Counted from the first letter of the stretch, positions 17,288-27,117 are shown. The stretch is 64,000 nucleotides of DNA from Pseudomonas sp. M30-35 (GCF_002163625.1 NZ_CP020892.1:3348001-3412000); one strand, 5' to 3'. Made by a program: numbers and translations. The notes: generated by a model from the sequence alone, not told the origin.

Positions 17288-17315
17288 GGGTAAAACCTTC
17301 TGCAAGGCTTTACCC
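17288..17315 (-). terminator. Hairpin downstream of hrpA
   Basis: GGGTAAAaCCTT (17288-17299) pairs with AAGGcTTTACCC (17304-17315) around a four-base loop, with one position that becomes G-U in the minus-strand RNA. It starts nine bases after the hrpA stop. There is no strong T-run, so it may be an RNA-stabilising hairpin and not an efficient terminator. Confidence 0.5.
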
Positions 17316-17323
17316 GCGTTCAA

Positions 17324-20300
17324 TCAGGCCTCACTTTGCGACCATTGTTTGTTGAGGCGCTTATCCGATACTGGCATCTTGGTACCCAATTGCTGGGCGA
17401 ATAGCGAGACTCGGTACTCTTCAAGCATCCAGCGGTACATCTGCAACTCTGCATCACGCTTGCCTTCTTTAGCGTGCTTGGCGTATCTGGCTTGATATTG
17501 CTCCCAGTAACCTGCCAACTCGCCGCTCCAGACGCGGTCTCGTTGCACTTGGCTACCAATTTTATCCAGCCGCTGCTCGATCGCCTTGAGATAGCGCGGC
17601 AACTCTTTGATCCACTGCGCGGGCGTCTCGCGGACAAAGCCTGGATACACCAAATGACTTAACTGCTGCTTGATATCGTTCAGAGCAATGGCCTGCGCCA
17701 AGTCGATTTTGCCTTTGAAGCGTTTTTGCAAACCATGCCAGAGCTTGAGAATTTCCAGGGTTAACCGCGCCAAGCGCTCGGCATGGCTAAACCAGTCGCC
17801 GCGTTTAGCCTCGGCGAGGGCAGCCAATGCCGCACCATCGCGCGGCAAAGGGTCTTGGCCGTCGAGAATGCAGGAATCGAGGCTGGCCAGAAGAATGTCC
17901 TCGACCAAACCATCGATGCGCCCCATTTCTCGATACAGCAACCCCAAGTCGGTAAGCCCCGGTAATTTGCTGCGCATGAACTTGGCAGGCTCACTCAACT
18001 GTTGCAGGAGCAAGCGCTGCAAGGCTCGGCGATGCTGGTATTCAGCCTCCGCCTGCGTTGCAAAACGCCCCTCATTAACTGTGCCCGCCTCCTCAACCAG
18101 TGCCGGGTATACCGTCATCGACAGACCCGCAACCTTATGTTGAGTTTTCTCGGCAACCTCGGCAAAGGCTTTAGCCTCGATTGGCGCTTCGATTTTAGCC
18201 GTCTGCGGCAACGCTAAGGCTTGCTGACTGGCTTTATTGAAACGCACGGTCAACTCCGCAAGGTCACGGCCTTCACCGAGCACCTTGCCGTGACTGTCGA
18301 CCACCTCGATGTTCATTCGCAGGTGATCCTCAACCGCAGCAGCGGACTCAGCCCAGGCTTCATCTGCTACTCGTGCCCCGGTCATACGTTGCAACTCACG
18401 CCCAAGCGCCAGCGGCAAGCTGGCTTGGGCGAAAGTAATTTTGCTCAGTGCCGCCGCGACGAAGTCCGGTACCGGCACAAAGTTCTTACGCAACGCTTTA
18501 GGCAAACCGCGCACCAGCGCCATGCACTTTGCTTCAAGCAAACCCGGTACTAGCCACTCTATGCGCTCTGCAGAAAGCTGTGGTAACAAGGGGGCCGGCA
18601 CGCGCACCGTGACACCGTCCCGCGGGTGATTGGGTTCAAAGTGGTAACTGAGCGGCAACTGCAATTCATTTAGATGCAAGATATCCGGGTACTGCGCAGC
18701 GGTGACTTCATTGGCGTCACGGGCAAGCACATCTTCCTCGCGCATGATCAGCAGTTGCGAGTCTTTAGCGCCTTCGCGTTTGTACCAAGATTCAAAACTC
18801 GCGGTTTGGTAAATATCAGCAGGCAGACGTGCCGCGTAATATTCAAACAAGGTTTCTTCATCAGCCAGAATATCGCGGCGTCGCGCCTTAGCCTCAAGCT
18901 CATCAAGGCGATCGAGCAACTCACGATTAGCGCTTAGGCAGCGCGCACGGGAATGGATCTCGCCGCGCACCAGACCTTCACGGATGAACATTTCACGCGC
19001 TACCACTGGATCAATTGGCCCGTAATGCACCGGTCGCCTGCCGACCACAATCAATCCGTAAAGAGTAATCTGCTCGTAAGCAACCACTTGCCCACGCTTC
19101 TTTTCCCAATGCGGCTCAAGATGGTTTTTCTTGATCAAATGCCCGGCTAGCGGCTCAATCCAGTCGGGTTCGATCTTGGCGACCATGCGTGCAAAAAGCT
19201 TGGTGGTTTCAACCAGCTCAGACGCCATGATCCACTGCGGTCGTTTGCGCCCAATCACTGTTGAAGGGTGGATCCAGAAGCGCCGCTGACGGGCGCCTAA
19301 GTAATCGCCATCCTCGGTTTTCTGTCCGATCTGACTTAACAAGCCCGACAAAATGGCCTTGTGCAGTTTCTGGTAGTCAACCGATTTGGCCTGCGCCTCA
19401 TCCTTGGCCTGCTTGCTCTCAGGCTTAGCTGCACCCGCTTTACCAGGGTTTTTGGCCGCTGTTGTTGGGCCTTCCTGGGGCTTGCCTTTGAGCTGCAAGT
19501 CGCGGCATATCAACAGTAATTGGCGGTGCGCATCGCGCCACTCACGTAAGCGCAGGTAGTTTAGAAAATTCTTGCGACACCAACTGCGCAAAGCACTTGA
19601 GCCCAAGGCTTGGCGTTGTTCTTCAAAGCCGCGCCAGATATTGATCACCGCGGCAAAATCGGAATCAACATCCTTCCATTGCGCATGGGCTTGATCGGCG
19701 GCTTGTTGACGATCTGACGGACGCTCACGCGGGTCTTGCACCGACAAGTTACTGGCGATGATCAGCACTTCATCAAGACTGCCCTGCTTCGCGCCTTCAA
19801 GCACCATACGCGCCAAACGCGGATCAACCGGCAGGCGCGCCAACTGACGCCCCAGCGCAGTCAGTTGACCATCACGACTGACCGCTGATAGCTCTTGCAG
19901 CAAGTTGAAACCGTCACTGATGGCCTTGCCATCTGGCGGCTCAATAAACGGGAATGCGCTGATTTCACCCAGGCGCAAATGCAACATCTGCAAAATCACC
20001 GCCGCAAGGTTGGTACGCAGAATTTCTGGATCAGTAAATTCGGGACGTGCGATGAAGTCTTCTTCGCTGTACAGGCGAATACAAATACCCGGCTCAACCC
20101 GCCCGCAACGGCCTTTGCGCTGGTTGGCGCTGGCCTGTGAAACAGCTTCAATTGGCAGACGCTGAACCTTGGCGCGATAGCTGTAACGGCTGATGCGCGC
20201 GGTGCCACTGTCGATCACATAACGAATGCCGGGCACCGTCAGCGAAGTTTCGGCAACGTTGGTCGCCAACACGATTTTGCGCCCCGGCATTGGTTTGAAT

Positions 20301-21316
20301 ATCTTCTGCTGTTCGGCAGGCGTTAAGCGCGCATACAACGGTAAGATCTCAGTATGTTTGAGCTGAGCCTTACGCAGCACCTCCGCAGCATCGCGAATCT
20401 CACGCTCACCCGGCAAGAACACCAACACATCGCCCGGCAGCTTGCCTTCACTGCGCTCCAAGGCACTGAGCTCATCGATGGTTGCGATGATTGCCTGATC
20501 GACCGAGAGGTCTTCTTCGACGCGGTTGCCCTCTTCATCCTGCTCGGCAGCCAGCGGGCGGTACCAGGTTTCAACCGGATAGGTTCGCCCGGAAACTTCA
20601 ACCACTGGCGCACCATCAAAATGCTTGGAGAAGCGCTCCAGATCGATAGTCGCCGAGGTGATAATCAGCTTGAGATCGGGACGCCGAGCCAGCAAGGTTT
20701 TCAGGTAACCGAGCAAAAAGTCGATATTCAGGCTGCGCTCGTGTGCCTCATCGACAATGATGGTGTCGTACTTATCAAGAAAGCGGTCGTGCTGGGTTTC
20801 CGCCAGCAAGATACCGTCAGTCATCAGTTTGATCAGACTGCGCTCGTTGCTCTGATCCTCAAACCGCACCTGATACCCCACCAACTCGCCCAACGGGGTG
20901 CCTATTTCTTCTGCAACGCGCATGGCAACGCTGCGTGCGGCCAGCCGTCGGGGTTGCGTGTGGCCGATTAAACCGTGTGTACCACGGCCCAGCTCCAGGC
21001 AGATTTTCGGCAATTGGGTGGTTTTACCCGACCCGGTTTCACCGGCGATAACCACTACTTGATGTTTGGCGATTGCCGCCTTGATTTCGTCGCGTTTGGC
21101 GGCGATCGGCAAGGCATCGTCATAACGCATGGCAGGAACGCTCAAGCGCCGTGCTTCAACCTTTGCCGCTGATGCCTGAAAACGCTGCAACCACTGCGCC
21201 AGCTTGGCTTCATCAGGCTGTTTACGCAGTTCGTGTAACTGTCTGCGCAAGCGGTGACGGTCAATAATCAGCGCTTGATCGAGGTTTTTCAGCAGGCGTT
21301 CAGTGTGATCAGTCAT
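17324..21316 (-). CDS. hrpA: ATP-dependent RNA helicase HrpA
   Basis: This DEAH-box RNA helicase of about 1330 residues shows motif I G-E-T-G-S-G-K-T-T-Q near residue 95, D-E-A-H-E-R-S near 190, S-A-T-I near 225 and the motif VI block Q-R-K-G-R-C-G-R near 400. Helicase-associated and OB-fold domains and the long HrpA-specific C-terminal region follow. HrpA acts on stalled ribosomes and structured mRNA in other bacteria. A low-complexity Ala/Lys/Pro/Glu linker sits at about residues 609-644. The start is uncertain: ATG at 21316 gives the N-terminus usual in Pseudomonas, while ATG at 21346 is also in frame; neither has a strong ribosome site. In P. aeruginosa hrpA lies in the same place, next to the fadD pair. 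Confidence 0.93.
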   Translation of the reverse strand: MTDHTERLLKNLDQALIIDRHRLRRQLHELRKQPDEAKLAQWLQRFQASAAKVEARRLSVPAMRYDDALPIAAKRDEIKAAIAKHQVVVIAGETGSGKTTQLPKICLELGRGTHGLIGHTQPRRLAARSVAMRVAEEIGTPLGELVGYQVRFEDQSNERSLIKLMTDGILLAETQHDRFLDKYDTIIVDEAHERSLNIDFLLGYLKTLLARRPDLKLIITSATIDLERFSKHFDGAPVVEVSGRTYPVETWYRPLAAEQDEEGNRVEEDLSVDQAIIATIDELSALERSEGKLPGDVLVFLPGEREIRDAAEVLRKAQLKHTEILPLYARLTPAEQQKIFKPMPGRKIVLATNVAETSLTVPGIRYVIDSGTARISRYSYRAKVQRLPIEAVSQASANQRKGRCGRVEPGICIRLYSEEDFIARPEFTDPEILRTNLAAVILQMLHLRLGEISAFPFIEPPDGKAISDGFNLLQELSAVSRDGQLTALGRQLARLPVDPRLARMVLEGAKQGSLDEVLIIASNLSVQDPRERPSDRQQAADQAHAQWKDVDSDFAAVINIWRGFEEQRQALGSSALRSWCRKNFLNYLRLREWRDAHRQLLLICRDLQLKGKPQEGPTTAAKNPGKAGAAKPESKQAKDEAQAKSVDYQKLHKAILSGLLSQIGQKTEDGDYLGARQRRFWIHPSTVIGRKRPQWIMASELVETTKLFARMVAKIEPDWIEPLAGHLIKKNHLEPHWEKKRGQVVAYEQITLYGLIVVGRRPVHYGPIDPVVAREMFIREGLVRGEIHSRARCLSANRELLDRLDELEAKARRRDILADEETLFEYYAARLPADIYQTASFESWYKREGAKDSQLLIMREEDVLARDANEVTAAQYPDILHLNELQLPLSYHFEPNHPRDGVTVRVPAPLLPQLSAERIEWLVPGLLEAKCMALVRGLPKALRKNFVPVPDFVAAALSKITFAQASLPLALGRELQRMTGARVADEAWAESAAAVEDHLRMNIEVVDSHGKVLGEGRDLAELTVRFNKASQQALALPQTAKIEAPIEAKAFAEVAEKTQHKVAGLSMTVYPALVEEAGTVNEGRFATQAEAEYQHRRALQRLLLQQLSEPAKFMRSKLPGLTDLGLLYREMGRIDGLVEDILLASLDSCILDGQDPLPRDGAALAALAEAKRGDWFSHAERLARLTLEILKLWHGLQKRFKGKIDLAQAIALNDIKQQLSHLVYPGFVRETPAQWIKELPRYLKAIEQRLDKIGSQVQRDRVWSGELAGYWEQYQARYAKHAKEGKRDAELQMYRWMLEEYRVSLFAQQLGTKMPVSDKRLNKQWSQSEA

Positions 21317-21446
21317 CGGAACCGGGGCAATTCTTTGAGGGGGCATGGAATGGCTTGCAGCCGCTAATTGTCGCAGATTTCCGCAGACGATGGGTCACAG
21401 CCAGCGAGCCGCGAACTGCGGCAGCATTTTTCATCAGTACATAAAC

Positions 21447-21476
21447 GACAAAACCCCGCATCTGCGGGGTTTTGTC
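21447..21476 (-). terminator. Terminator after fadD1
   Basis: GACAAAACCCCGCA (21447-21460) and TGCGGGGTTTTGTC (21463-21476) form a perfect 14-bp stem with a two-base loop as written. T-rich arms on both strands let it stop transcription from either side. It lies just beyond the fadD1 stop and upstream of hrpA. Confidence 0.85.
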
Positions 21477-21491
21477 AGCAACCAACACTCA

Positions 21492-23180
21492 TTACTGGGC
21501 GTTGATCTTCTTCAACTCTTCGTCGCGCAGTTCGCGGCGCAGAATCTTACCCACATTGGTGGTTGGCAGCACGTCGCGGAACTCAACACACTTCGGCACT
21601 TTGTAGCCGGTCAGGTTAGCGCGCATGTGCGCCATGACTTGCTCTTTAGTGACGTTTTCACCTGGTTTAACCACGACGAAGACCTTGATTGCCTCACCCG
21701 ACTTCTCGTCCGGCACACCAATGGCTGCACACTGCAAAACGCCAGGCAGAGTTGCCAACACGTCTTCCAGTTCGTTCGGATAAACGTTGAAGCCCGACAC
21801 CAGAATCATATCTTTCTTGCGGTCAACAATGCGCAAATAGCCATCCGGCTCAATCAAACCGATGTCGCCGGTTTTTAGCCAGCCATCGGCATCAAGCACT
21901 TCATCGGTGGCTTCCTGACGCTGCCAGTAACCTTTCATGACTTGTGGGCCTTTGACGCAGATCTCGCCCGTCTCGCCGATCTCAAGCACTTTGCCTTCAT
22001 CGTCGACAATTCGACACAGTGTCGATGGCACCGGAATACCAATAGTCCCCAAACGAATGGCGCTGAATGGGTTGACCGTGGCGACCGGGCTGGTTTCGGT
22101 CATGCCAAAACCTTCGCATACCGCACAACCGGTTACCGCTTTCCAGCGCTCGGCAGTAGCCTGCTGCAAGGCCATACCGCCAGAAACGGTGAGTTTCAGC
22201 GAAGAGAAGTCAAGCTTGCGAAAGCCCTCGAAATTGCTCAGCGCAACAAACAGCGTGTTGAGGCCAACGAAACCGGTGAACTTGTACTTGGACAGGTCAT
22301 TCACCACCGCAGGCAAGTCACGCGGGTTAGTAATCAAAATATTGTGCGCGCCGATCAGCATCATTGCCATGCAATGAAAGGTGAACGCATAGATGTGATA
22401 AAGCGGCAACGGGGCCACCACCACTTCGCAACCGTCATTAAGGTTGGCGCCCATCAGCTCTCTGACTTGCAGCATATTGGCGACCAGGTTGCGGTGCGTG
22501 AGCATCGCCCCTTTAGCCACACCGGTCGTACCGCCGGTGTATTGCAGTACCGCAACGTCACCATTGGCAGGACTGGCTTCTTTCACCGCCTGGCCACGGC
22601 CTTTAGCCAGAGCGTCAAGAAAGCGGGTTGACTGCGGCAGATTGTATGCAGGCACCATTTTCTTAACGTGTTTGACGACGGTATTGACGACCAGACGCTT
22701 GAACATTGGCAGCATATCGCCCACTTCAGTGACGATAATGCTTTTGACCCCAGTCTTTGCCACTACTTGCTCAGCCAAGTGCGCCATATTGGCCAGGCAG
22801 ACCAATGCTTTAGCGCCGGAGTCATTGAATTGGTGCTCCAACTCACGTGCGGTGTACAGCGGGTTGGTGTTGACCACAACCAAACCCGCACGGATTGCAC
22901 CAAACACAGCAATTGGGTACTGCAGAATATTGGGCATTTGCACGGCGATACGGTCGCCGGGCTGCAGATCAGTGTGATTTTGCAGGTAGGCTGCAAACTC
23001 ACCAGACAATTTGTAAATATCGCCGTAGGTCAGGGTTTTCCCCAGATTGCTGAAAGCAGGCTTATCAGCGAAACGCTGGCAGGACTGTTGCAAAACCGCT
23101 TGGATATTAGGGTATTGGTCCGGGTTGATCTCGGCAGCAACCCCAACTGGATACTTATCCTTCCAGAAGTTTTCGATCAT
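21492..23180 (-). CDS. fadD1: Long-chain fatty acid-CoA ligase FadD1
   Basis: This 562-residue AMP-forming acyl-CoA synthetase activates fatty acids for beta-oxidation at the inner membrane. Signatures visible are the P-loop-like Y-T-G-G-T-T-G-V-A-K-G near residue 215, G-F-G-M-T-E-T-S-P near 360, and the FACS motif D-G-W-L-K-T-G-D-I-G plus D-R-K-K-D-M-I-L-V-S-G-F-N-V-Y-P. It is paralogous to the gene at 23588-25276, same length and strand. The N-terminus MIENFWKDKYPVGVAAEI matches FadD1 of Pseudomonas as I remember it. The start follows GGAG. A 407-base gap with the upstream gene's terminator suggests its own promoter. Confidence 0.93.
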   Translation of the reverse strand: MIENFWKDKYPVGVAAEINPDQYPNIQAVLQQSCQRFADKPAFSNLGKTLTYGDIYKLSGEFAAYLQNHTDLQPGDRIAVQMPNILQYPIAVFGAIRAGLVVVNTNPLYTARELEHQFNDSGAKALVCLANMAHLAEQVVAKTGVKSIIVTEVGDMLPMFKRLVVNTVVKHVKKMVPAYNLPQSTRFLDALAKGRGQAVKEASPANGDVAVLQYTGGTTGVAKGAMLTHRNLVANMLQVRELMGANLNDGCEVVVAPLPLYHIYAFTFHCMAMMLIGAHNILITNPRDLPAVVNDLSKYKFTGFVGLNTLFVALSNFEGFRKLDFSSLKLTVSGGMALQQATAERWKAVTGCAVCEGFGMTETSPVATVNPFSAIRLGTIGIPVPSTLCRIVDDEGKVLEIGETGEICVKGPQVMKGYWQRQEATDEVLDADGWLKTGDIGLIEPDGYLRIVDRKKDMILVSGFNVYPNELEDVLATLPGVLQCAAIGVPDEKSGEAIKVFVVVKPGENVTKEQVMAHMRANLTGYKVPKCVEFRDVLPTTNVGKILRRELRDEELKKINAQ

Positions 23181-23587
23181 GGAAGCCCACTCCTCAGTTA
23201 CATCTATTCATCACTGCCAATCGGGCAGTTGTATTGTTGTTTATATGCCTGAAGCTTGACCATCGCACAGGCCAAAAGCGGGCCGAGGGTAGCAGCTTTG
23301 CCAGAGATCGACCAGCACCAAACAAGACCAGGCCAGTCACAACCGATACGAATATCAACACAACAGTCACAGGCAGCCTGCAAATCAAGCAACTCTCACT
23401 TTCGCGGCAACAGTCCGAGCATTTGTTCTGCCAAACACTTTACGCCGATCGCCTTGCCGACCGTCAAATAATCATATGTTCCTATCTCGCCATAAAAAAA
23501 GCCGGACCTAGAAACAACACGTTCCGAGGCCCAGCTTGTGCTTTCAGCGCAGTCCTGAAGGCTCAGGACTGCGATTTAACTCACCGT
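23181..23587. other. Gap between the two fadD genes
   Basis: No coding region is visible. From the fadD2 side it holds a 10-bp hairpin right after the stop codon (23549-23572) and an intrinsic terminator (23494-23537). The remaining 300 bases next to fadD1 should contain its promoter. I found no clear GAAAC-N4-GTTTC type PsrA operator. Confidence 0.45.
23494..23537 (-). terminator. Intrinsic terminator of fadD2
   Basis: On the minus strand GCTGGGCCTCGGAAC, a five-base loop, GTTTCTAGGTCCGGC and TTTTTTT form a long imperfect stem with G-U pairs and a T-run. This is a common Pseudomonas terminator design. A second stem, GCAGTCCTGA with TCAGGACTGC at 23549-23572, lies between it and the stop codon. 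Confidence 0.85.
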
Positions 23588-25276
23588 TCAAGCAGTATCG
23601 CGAAGCTCTCGGCGCAGAATTTTGCCAACCGGTGTCATCGGTAAGGAGTCACGGAACACAATCTGCTTGGGTACCTTGTAGGCTGTGAAATTCTCTTTGC
23701 AGAATGCTTTCAACTCAGCTTCGTCAAGCCCCCCTTCACGTGCGACGACGAAAAGCTTAACCGCCTCGCCTGATTTCTCATCAGCAACACCCACCGCTGC
23801 GCAACTCGCTACTTGTGGATGGCCCATGACGACATCTTCGATTTCGTTAGGATAAACGTTGAAGCCAGAGACGATGATCATGTCTTTCTTGCGGTCAACA
23901 ATATGGGTGAAGCCATCCTCATCAATCACCGCGATATCGCCAGTCTTGAACCAGCCTTCAGCGTCCAACACTTCCGCCGTCGCTTCAGCTCGCTGCCAGT
24001 AACCCTTCATGACTTGCGGGCCTTTGATGCACAGTTCACCACGCTCACCAGAAGGCAGTTCAACGCCATCGTCATCGACCACTTTGAAAGCAGTACCCGG
24101 CACAGGAAGACCAACCGTACCCAAACGCGCCAACTTACCGTATGGGTTAGTACTGGCAACGGGCGATGTTTCGGTCAGACCGTAACCTTCAACCACCATA
24201 CAACCTGTGATCTCTTGCCAGCGTTCAGCGGTGGCCTTAACCAGAGCAGTGCCACCTGAGTTAGTAAGTTTGAGCTTGGAGAAATCGAGATTCTTAAACT
24301 CAGGATGATCCATCAAGGCGACAAACAGGGTGTTCAACCCCAGTAGCGCGGAAAACTGCCACTTACCCAACTCTTTGATAAAGCCTGGAATATCACGTGG
24401 GTTGGTAATCAGCACGTTATGGTTGCCGTTAACCATCATGCACATGCAATTCGCGGTGAATGCATAGATATGATAAAGCGGTAGCGGTGCAATCATCACC
24501 TCTTGGCCTTGCTTCATCAGCGGTGCACCGTCGTCATCAAGCTGCTGCATGCAGGCATCAATCTGCAGCATATTGGCGACCAGATTACCGTGGGTCAGCA
24601 TCGCGCCCTTGGCCACACCCGTGGTGCCGCCGGTATATTGCAGCACGGCAATATCATCATGTTCAGCACTGATCGGCTGCAGTGCGCCACCCTGCCCTTG
24701 CTTGAGTACGCTTTTGAACGCCAATGCTTGCGGCAGATGGTAGTCAGGGACCATCTTCTTGACTTTCTTAACCACGGTGTTGACCAACCAGCCTTTAAGC
24801 GCCGGTTGCAGGTCACCCATTTTAGCTTCGATCAGGTACTCAATATCGGTATCTGGCAGCACATCCTGCACCAGTTTTCCGAACATATTCAGGTAGACCA
24901 ATGCGCGCGCACCCGAGTCTTTAAACTGGTGACGCATTTCACGGGCGGTGTACAACGGGTTGGTATTGACCACGATAAGCCCGGCGCGCATCGCACCGAA
25001 CACGGCGATCGGATATTGCAGGACATTGGGCATTTGCACGGCAATGCGGTCGCCCGGCTTGAGGTCGGTACGTTTTTGCAGATAACTGGCAAAAGCGCCA
25101 GATAGACGATCCAGCTCAGCGTAAGTCAGCGTCACGCCCATGTTGCTGAATGCTGGACGGTCAGCGAACTTTTTGCAGGATCGCTCAAACACTTCATTGA
25201 CTGAGCGAAACGCATTCATATCAATGTTATCGGGTACACCAGTGGCGCGTTTACCGCTCCAGAACTCAGGTTGCAT
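23588..25276 (-). CDS. fadD2: Long-chain fatty acid-CoA ligase FadD2
   Basis: This is the second 562-residue acyl-CoA synthetase, close in sequence to FadD1 along its whole length. It has Y-T-G-G-T-T-G-V-A-K-G, G-Y-G-L-T-E-T-S-P, D-G-W/E-G-W-type FACS residues (A-E-G-W-F-K-T-G-D-I-A) and D-R-K-K-D-M-I-I-V-S-G-F-N-V-Y-P-N-E-I-E. Its N-terminus MQPEFWSGKRATGVPDNI fits the FadD2 branch. In P. aeruginosa the two enzymes differ in chain-length preference and induction; the same split is likely but inferred. The start follows AAGGGGAT. It is transcribed ahead of fadD1 but has its own terminator. Confidence 0.93.
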   Translation of the reverse strand: MQPEFWSGKRATGVPDNIDMNAFRSVNEVFERSCKKFADRPAFSNMGVTLTYAELDRLSGAFASYLQKRTDLKPGDRIAVQMPNVLQYPIAVFGAMRAGLIVVNTNPLYTAREMRHQFKDSGARALVYLNMFGKLVQDVLPDTDIEYLIEAKMGDLQPALKGWLVNTVVKKVKKMVPDYHLPQALAFKSVLKQGQGGALQPISAEHDDIAVLQYTGGTTGVAKGAMLTHGNLVANMLQIDACMQQLDDDGAPLMKQGQEVMIAPLPLYHIYAFTANCMCMMVNGNHNVLITNPRDIPGFIKELGKWQFSALLGLNTLFVALMDHPEFKNLDFSKLKLTNSGGTALVKATAERWQEITGCMVVEGYGLTETSPVASTNPYGKLARLGTVGLPVPGTAFKVVDDDGVELPSGERGELCIKGPQVMKGYWQRAEATAEVLDAEGWFKTGDIAVIDEDGFTHIVDRKKDMIIVSGFNVYPNEIEDVVMGHPQVASCAAVGVADEKSGEAVKLFVVAREGGLDEAELKAFCKENFTAYKVPKQIVFRDSLPMTPVGKILRRELRDTA

Positions 25277-25615
25277 TATTTTTATCCCCTTCCCCTGAAA
25301 GATATCTTCCCGTTTTTAGAGCAGGCCATGAACTGGCCCACTCTCCACAGTTAGGCTGTCTACCTATTAAGTAAGCGGCTACCTGGATTGGATAGCTATA
25401 CCCTGCTCACCCCATAGCTAAGTGCACGCAATAAGCGTAGCGGGTAATTGCCGATTTGGACCTGCACGGGCTGAACGGAAGTTAGCAGTTACTCACCGGT
25501 ACGCATATAGCCAAACAACCTTCATCAATGCCATGAATCTTTATTCAAGTCATTCGACTGTCAAACCACCCGGGCCGGCCCTACAATAGCTTTTCACGTC
25601 AGCTAAGGATTCGTC
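25277..25615. other. Divergent region between fadD2 and the hydrolase gene
   Basis: No gene is visible in these 339 bases, which hold divergent promoters. For the plus strand a possible sigma-70 pair is CTGTCA (25558-25563) and TACAAT (25582-25587) with an 18-base spacer, placing the start about 20 bases before the ATG at 25616. For fadD2 I see no clear hexamers. Confidence 0.35.
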
Positions 25616-26575
25616 ATGCAACACGAAGCTTTTTGGCATAAGAGTAGTGATAACACGCCGCTGTACGTGAACCACTGGTTTGGCCAACAGCCGCCCAAGG
25701 CGATCGTCATGCTGGCCCACGGCATGGCTGAACATAGCAGCCGCTATGCCCGCTTTGGCGAGACGTTGGCAGCCAATGGCTTTGAACTCTATGCGCACGA
25801 CCAACGCGGCCACGGCAAAACCGCCGAAAATGGTGTCCTGGGCCACTACGCTGACAGCAACGGTTGGAATTTGGTGGTTAATGATCTGGCGTGTATTAAT
25901 CACTTGATCCGTCATCAGCATGCGCAAGCGCCGATATTTCTCCTCGGCCACAGCATGGGCAGCTATATCGCTCAGGCTTACCTGATGCAACACAGCAGCA
26001 GCGTGCACGGCGTGGTGCTTTCTGGCTCTAACTATCAACCGGTTGCGCTGTATAAAAGTGCGCGGGCAATCGCCAGGTTTGAAGCGTGGCGCCAAGGGCC
26101 AACAGGACATAGCTCACTGATCGACTTTCTCTCATTCGGCTCTTTCAACAAGGCCTTCAAACCCAACCGCACCGGGTTTGACTGGCTGAGCCGTGATCCC
26201 GACGAAGTTGATAAATACGTCAACGATCCGCTCTGCGGTTTTCGTTGCAGCAATCAGCTATGGCTCGACTTGCTAGCGGGGCTGCAAGGAATCACCCCTC
26301 GCGCGAAACTGGCCCAGATAGAACCCAACCTGCCGTTCCTGATAATTGGCGGCGCACGTGACCCCGTCAGCCAAGGCAAACGTCTAGCAAACTTAGCGGG
26401 CGCACTTAAAGAAGCTGGCAAGCGCCATGTTGCGCTGAAGATTTACCCTGAAGCTCGCCACGAATTGCTCAACGAGAGCAATCGCGATGAAGTCAGCAGT
26501 TTTATTATTGAATGGTTGGAGCAGACACTTGGCCAGCCACACCCGTTTCGTTCCGATACCCAGGAGATCCACTGA
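25616..26575 (+). CDS. Alpha/beta hydrolase (monoacylglycerol lipase/lysophospholipase-like)
   Basis: This 319-residue enzyme is of the serine aminopeptidase S33 / Hydrolase_4 type. Landmarks are H-G-M-A-E-H-S-S-R-Y near residue 37, D-Q-R-G-H-G-K-T near 62, the nucleophile elbow G-H-S-M-G-S near 108, an Asp in G-G-A-R-D-P-V-S near 250 and a His in E-A-R-H-E-L-L-N near 285. It should cleave lysophospholipid or monoacylglycerol esters. It has no signal peptide. The stop overlaps the phaJ start as TGATG. The same hydrolase-phaJ pair adjoins fadD1-fadD2 in P. aeruginosa (PA3301-PA3302, from memory), so release, activation and use of fatty acids are linked here. Confidence 0.87.
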   Translation: MQHEAFWHKSSDNTPLYVNHWFGQQPPKAIVMLAHGMAEHSSRYARFGETLAANGFELYAHDQRGHGKTAENGVLGHYADSNGWNLVVNDLACINHLIRHQHAQAPIFLLGHSMGSYIAQAYLMQHSSSVHGVVLSGSNYQPVALYKSARAIARFEAWRQGPTGHSSLIDFLSFGSFNKAFKPNRTGFDWLSRDPDEVDKYVNDPLCGFRCSNQLWLDLLAGLQGITPRAKLAQIEPNLPFLIIGGARDPVSQGKRLANLAGALKEAGKRHVALKIYPEARHELLNESNRDEVSSFIIEWLEQTLGQPHPFRSDTQEIH

Positions 26576-27045
26576 TGAGCCAACTCAGCAATACGCCTTA
26601 CGACGAACTCGACGTCGGCCAGAAAGCCACTTACAGCAAGACTGTCGAGGAGCGTGACGTACAGCTATTTGCCGCAGTTTCTGGCGACAACAATCCTGTG
26701 CATCTGGATCCCCAGTTTGCTGCCGAGAGCATGTTCAAGGAGCGCATTGCGCATGGCATGTTCAGCGGCGCATTGATCAGTGCAGCAGTCGCCTGTGAAT
26801 TGCCGGGGCCGGGCACTATTTATCTGGGGCAGACAATGCGTTTCACTCTGCCAGTAAAACTCGGTGACACCCTCACCGTGCAGTTGGAAATTCTCGAAAA
26901 ACTGCCAAAGTTTCGCGTGCGCATCGCGACTCGCGTAGTCAATCAGCGTGATGAAATCGTAGTTGACGGTGAAGCCGAAATTCTGGCTCCACGCAAAAAG
27001 CAAACAGTTGAAATGCCACCAATGCCACAGGTTACAGTCAGCTAA
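26575..27045 (+). CDS. phaJ: (R)-specific enoyl-CoA hydratase PhaJ
   Basis: This 156-residue MaoC-type hot-dog protein has catalytic Asp38 and His43 in S-G-D-N-N-P-V-H-L-D, followed by the family block R-I-A-H-G-M-F-S-G and the G-P-G-T-I-Y-L-G-Q loop. It hydrates trans-2-enoyl-CoA to (R)-3-hydroxyacyl-CoA, the link from beta-oxidation to medium-chain polyhydroxyalkanoate. Length and sequence match PhaJ1 of P. aeruginosa as I remember it. The ATG at 26575 overlaps the upstream stop by one base and follows AGGAGA; a longer frame from 26512 lies inside the hydrolase gene. Confidence 0.92.
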   Translation: MSQLSNTPYDELDVGQKATYSKTVEERDVQLFAAVSGDNNPVHLDPQFAAESMFKERIAHGMFSGALISAAVACELPGPGTIYLGQTMRFTLPVKLGDTLTVQLEILEKLPKFRVRIATRVVNQRDEIVVDGEAEILAPRKKQTVEMPPMPQVTVS

Positions 27046-27102
27046 ATCGGTCGCTCCTGAACGGCTACCCGCCTGTGCGCTGAGTTTGACGCATGTGCCA
27101 GC

Positions 27103-27117
27103 GCACATTGAGTGTGC
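27103..27117. promoter_or_regulatory. NtrC-like binding site upstream of codB
   Basis: GCAC-N7-GTGC at 27103-27117 fits the core of NtrC (nitrogen regulator) sites. It lies about 190 bases upstream of the start point predicted from the sigma-54 promoter at 27275, a normal distance for an activator bound to a remote site. A further TGCATG...CATGCA dyad follows at 27115-27135. Confidence 0.5.
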
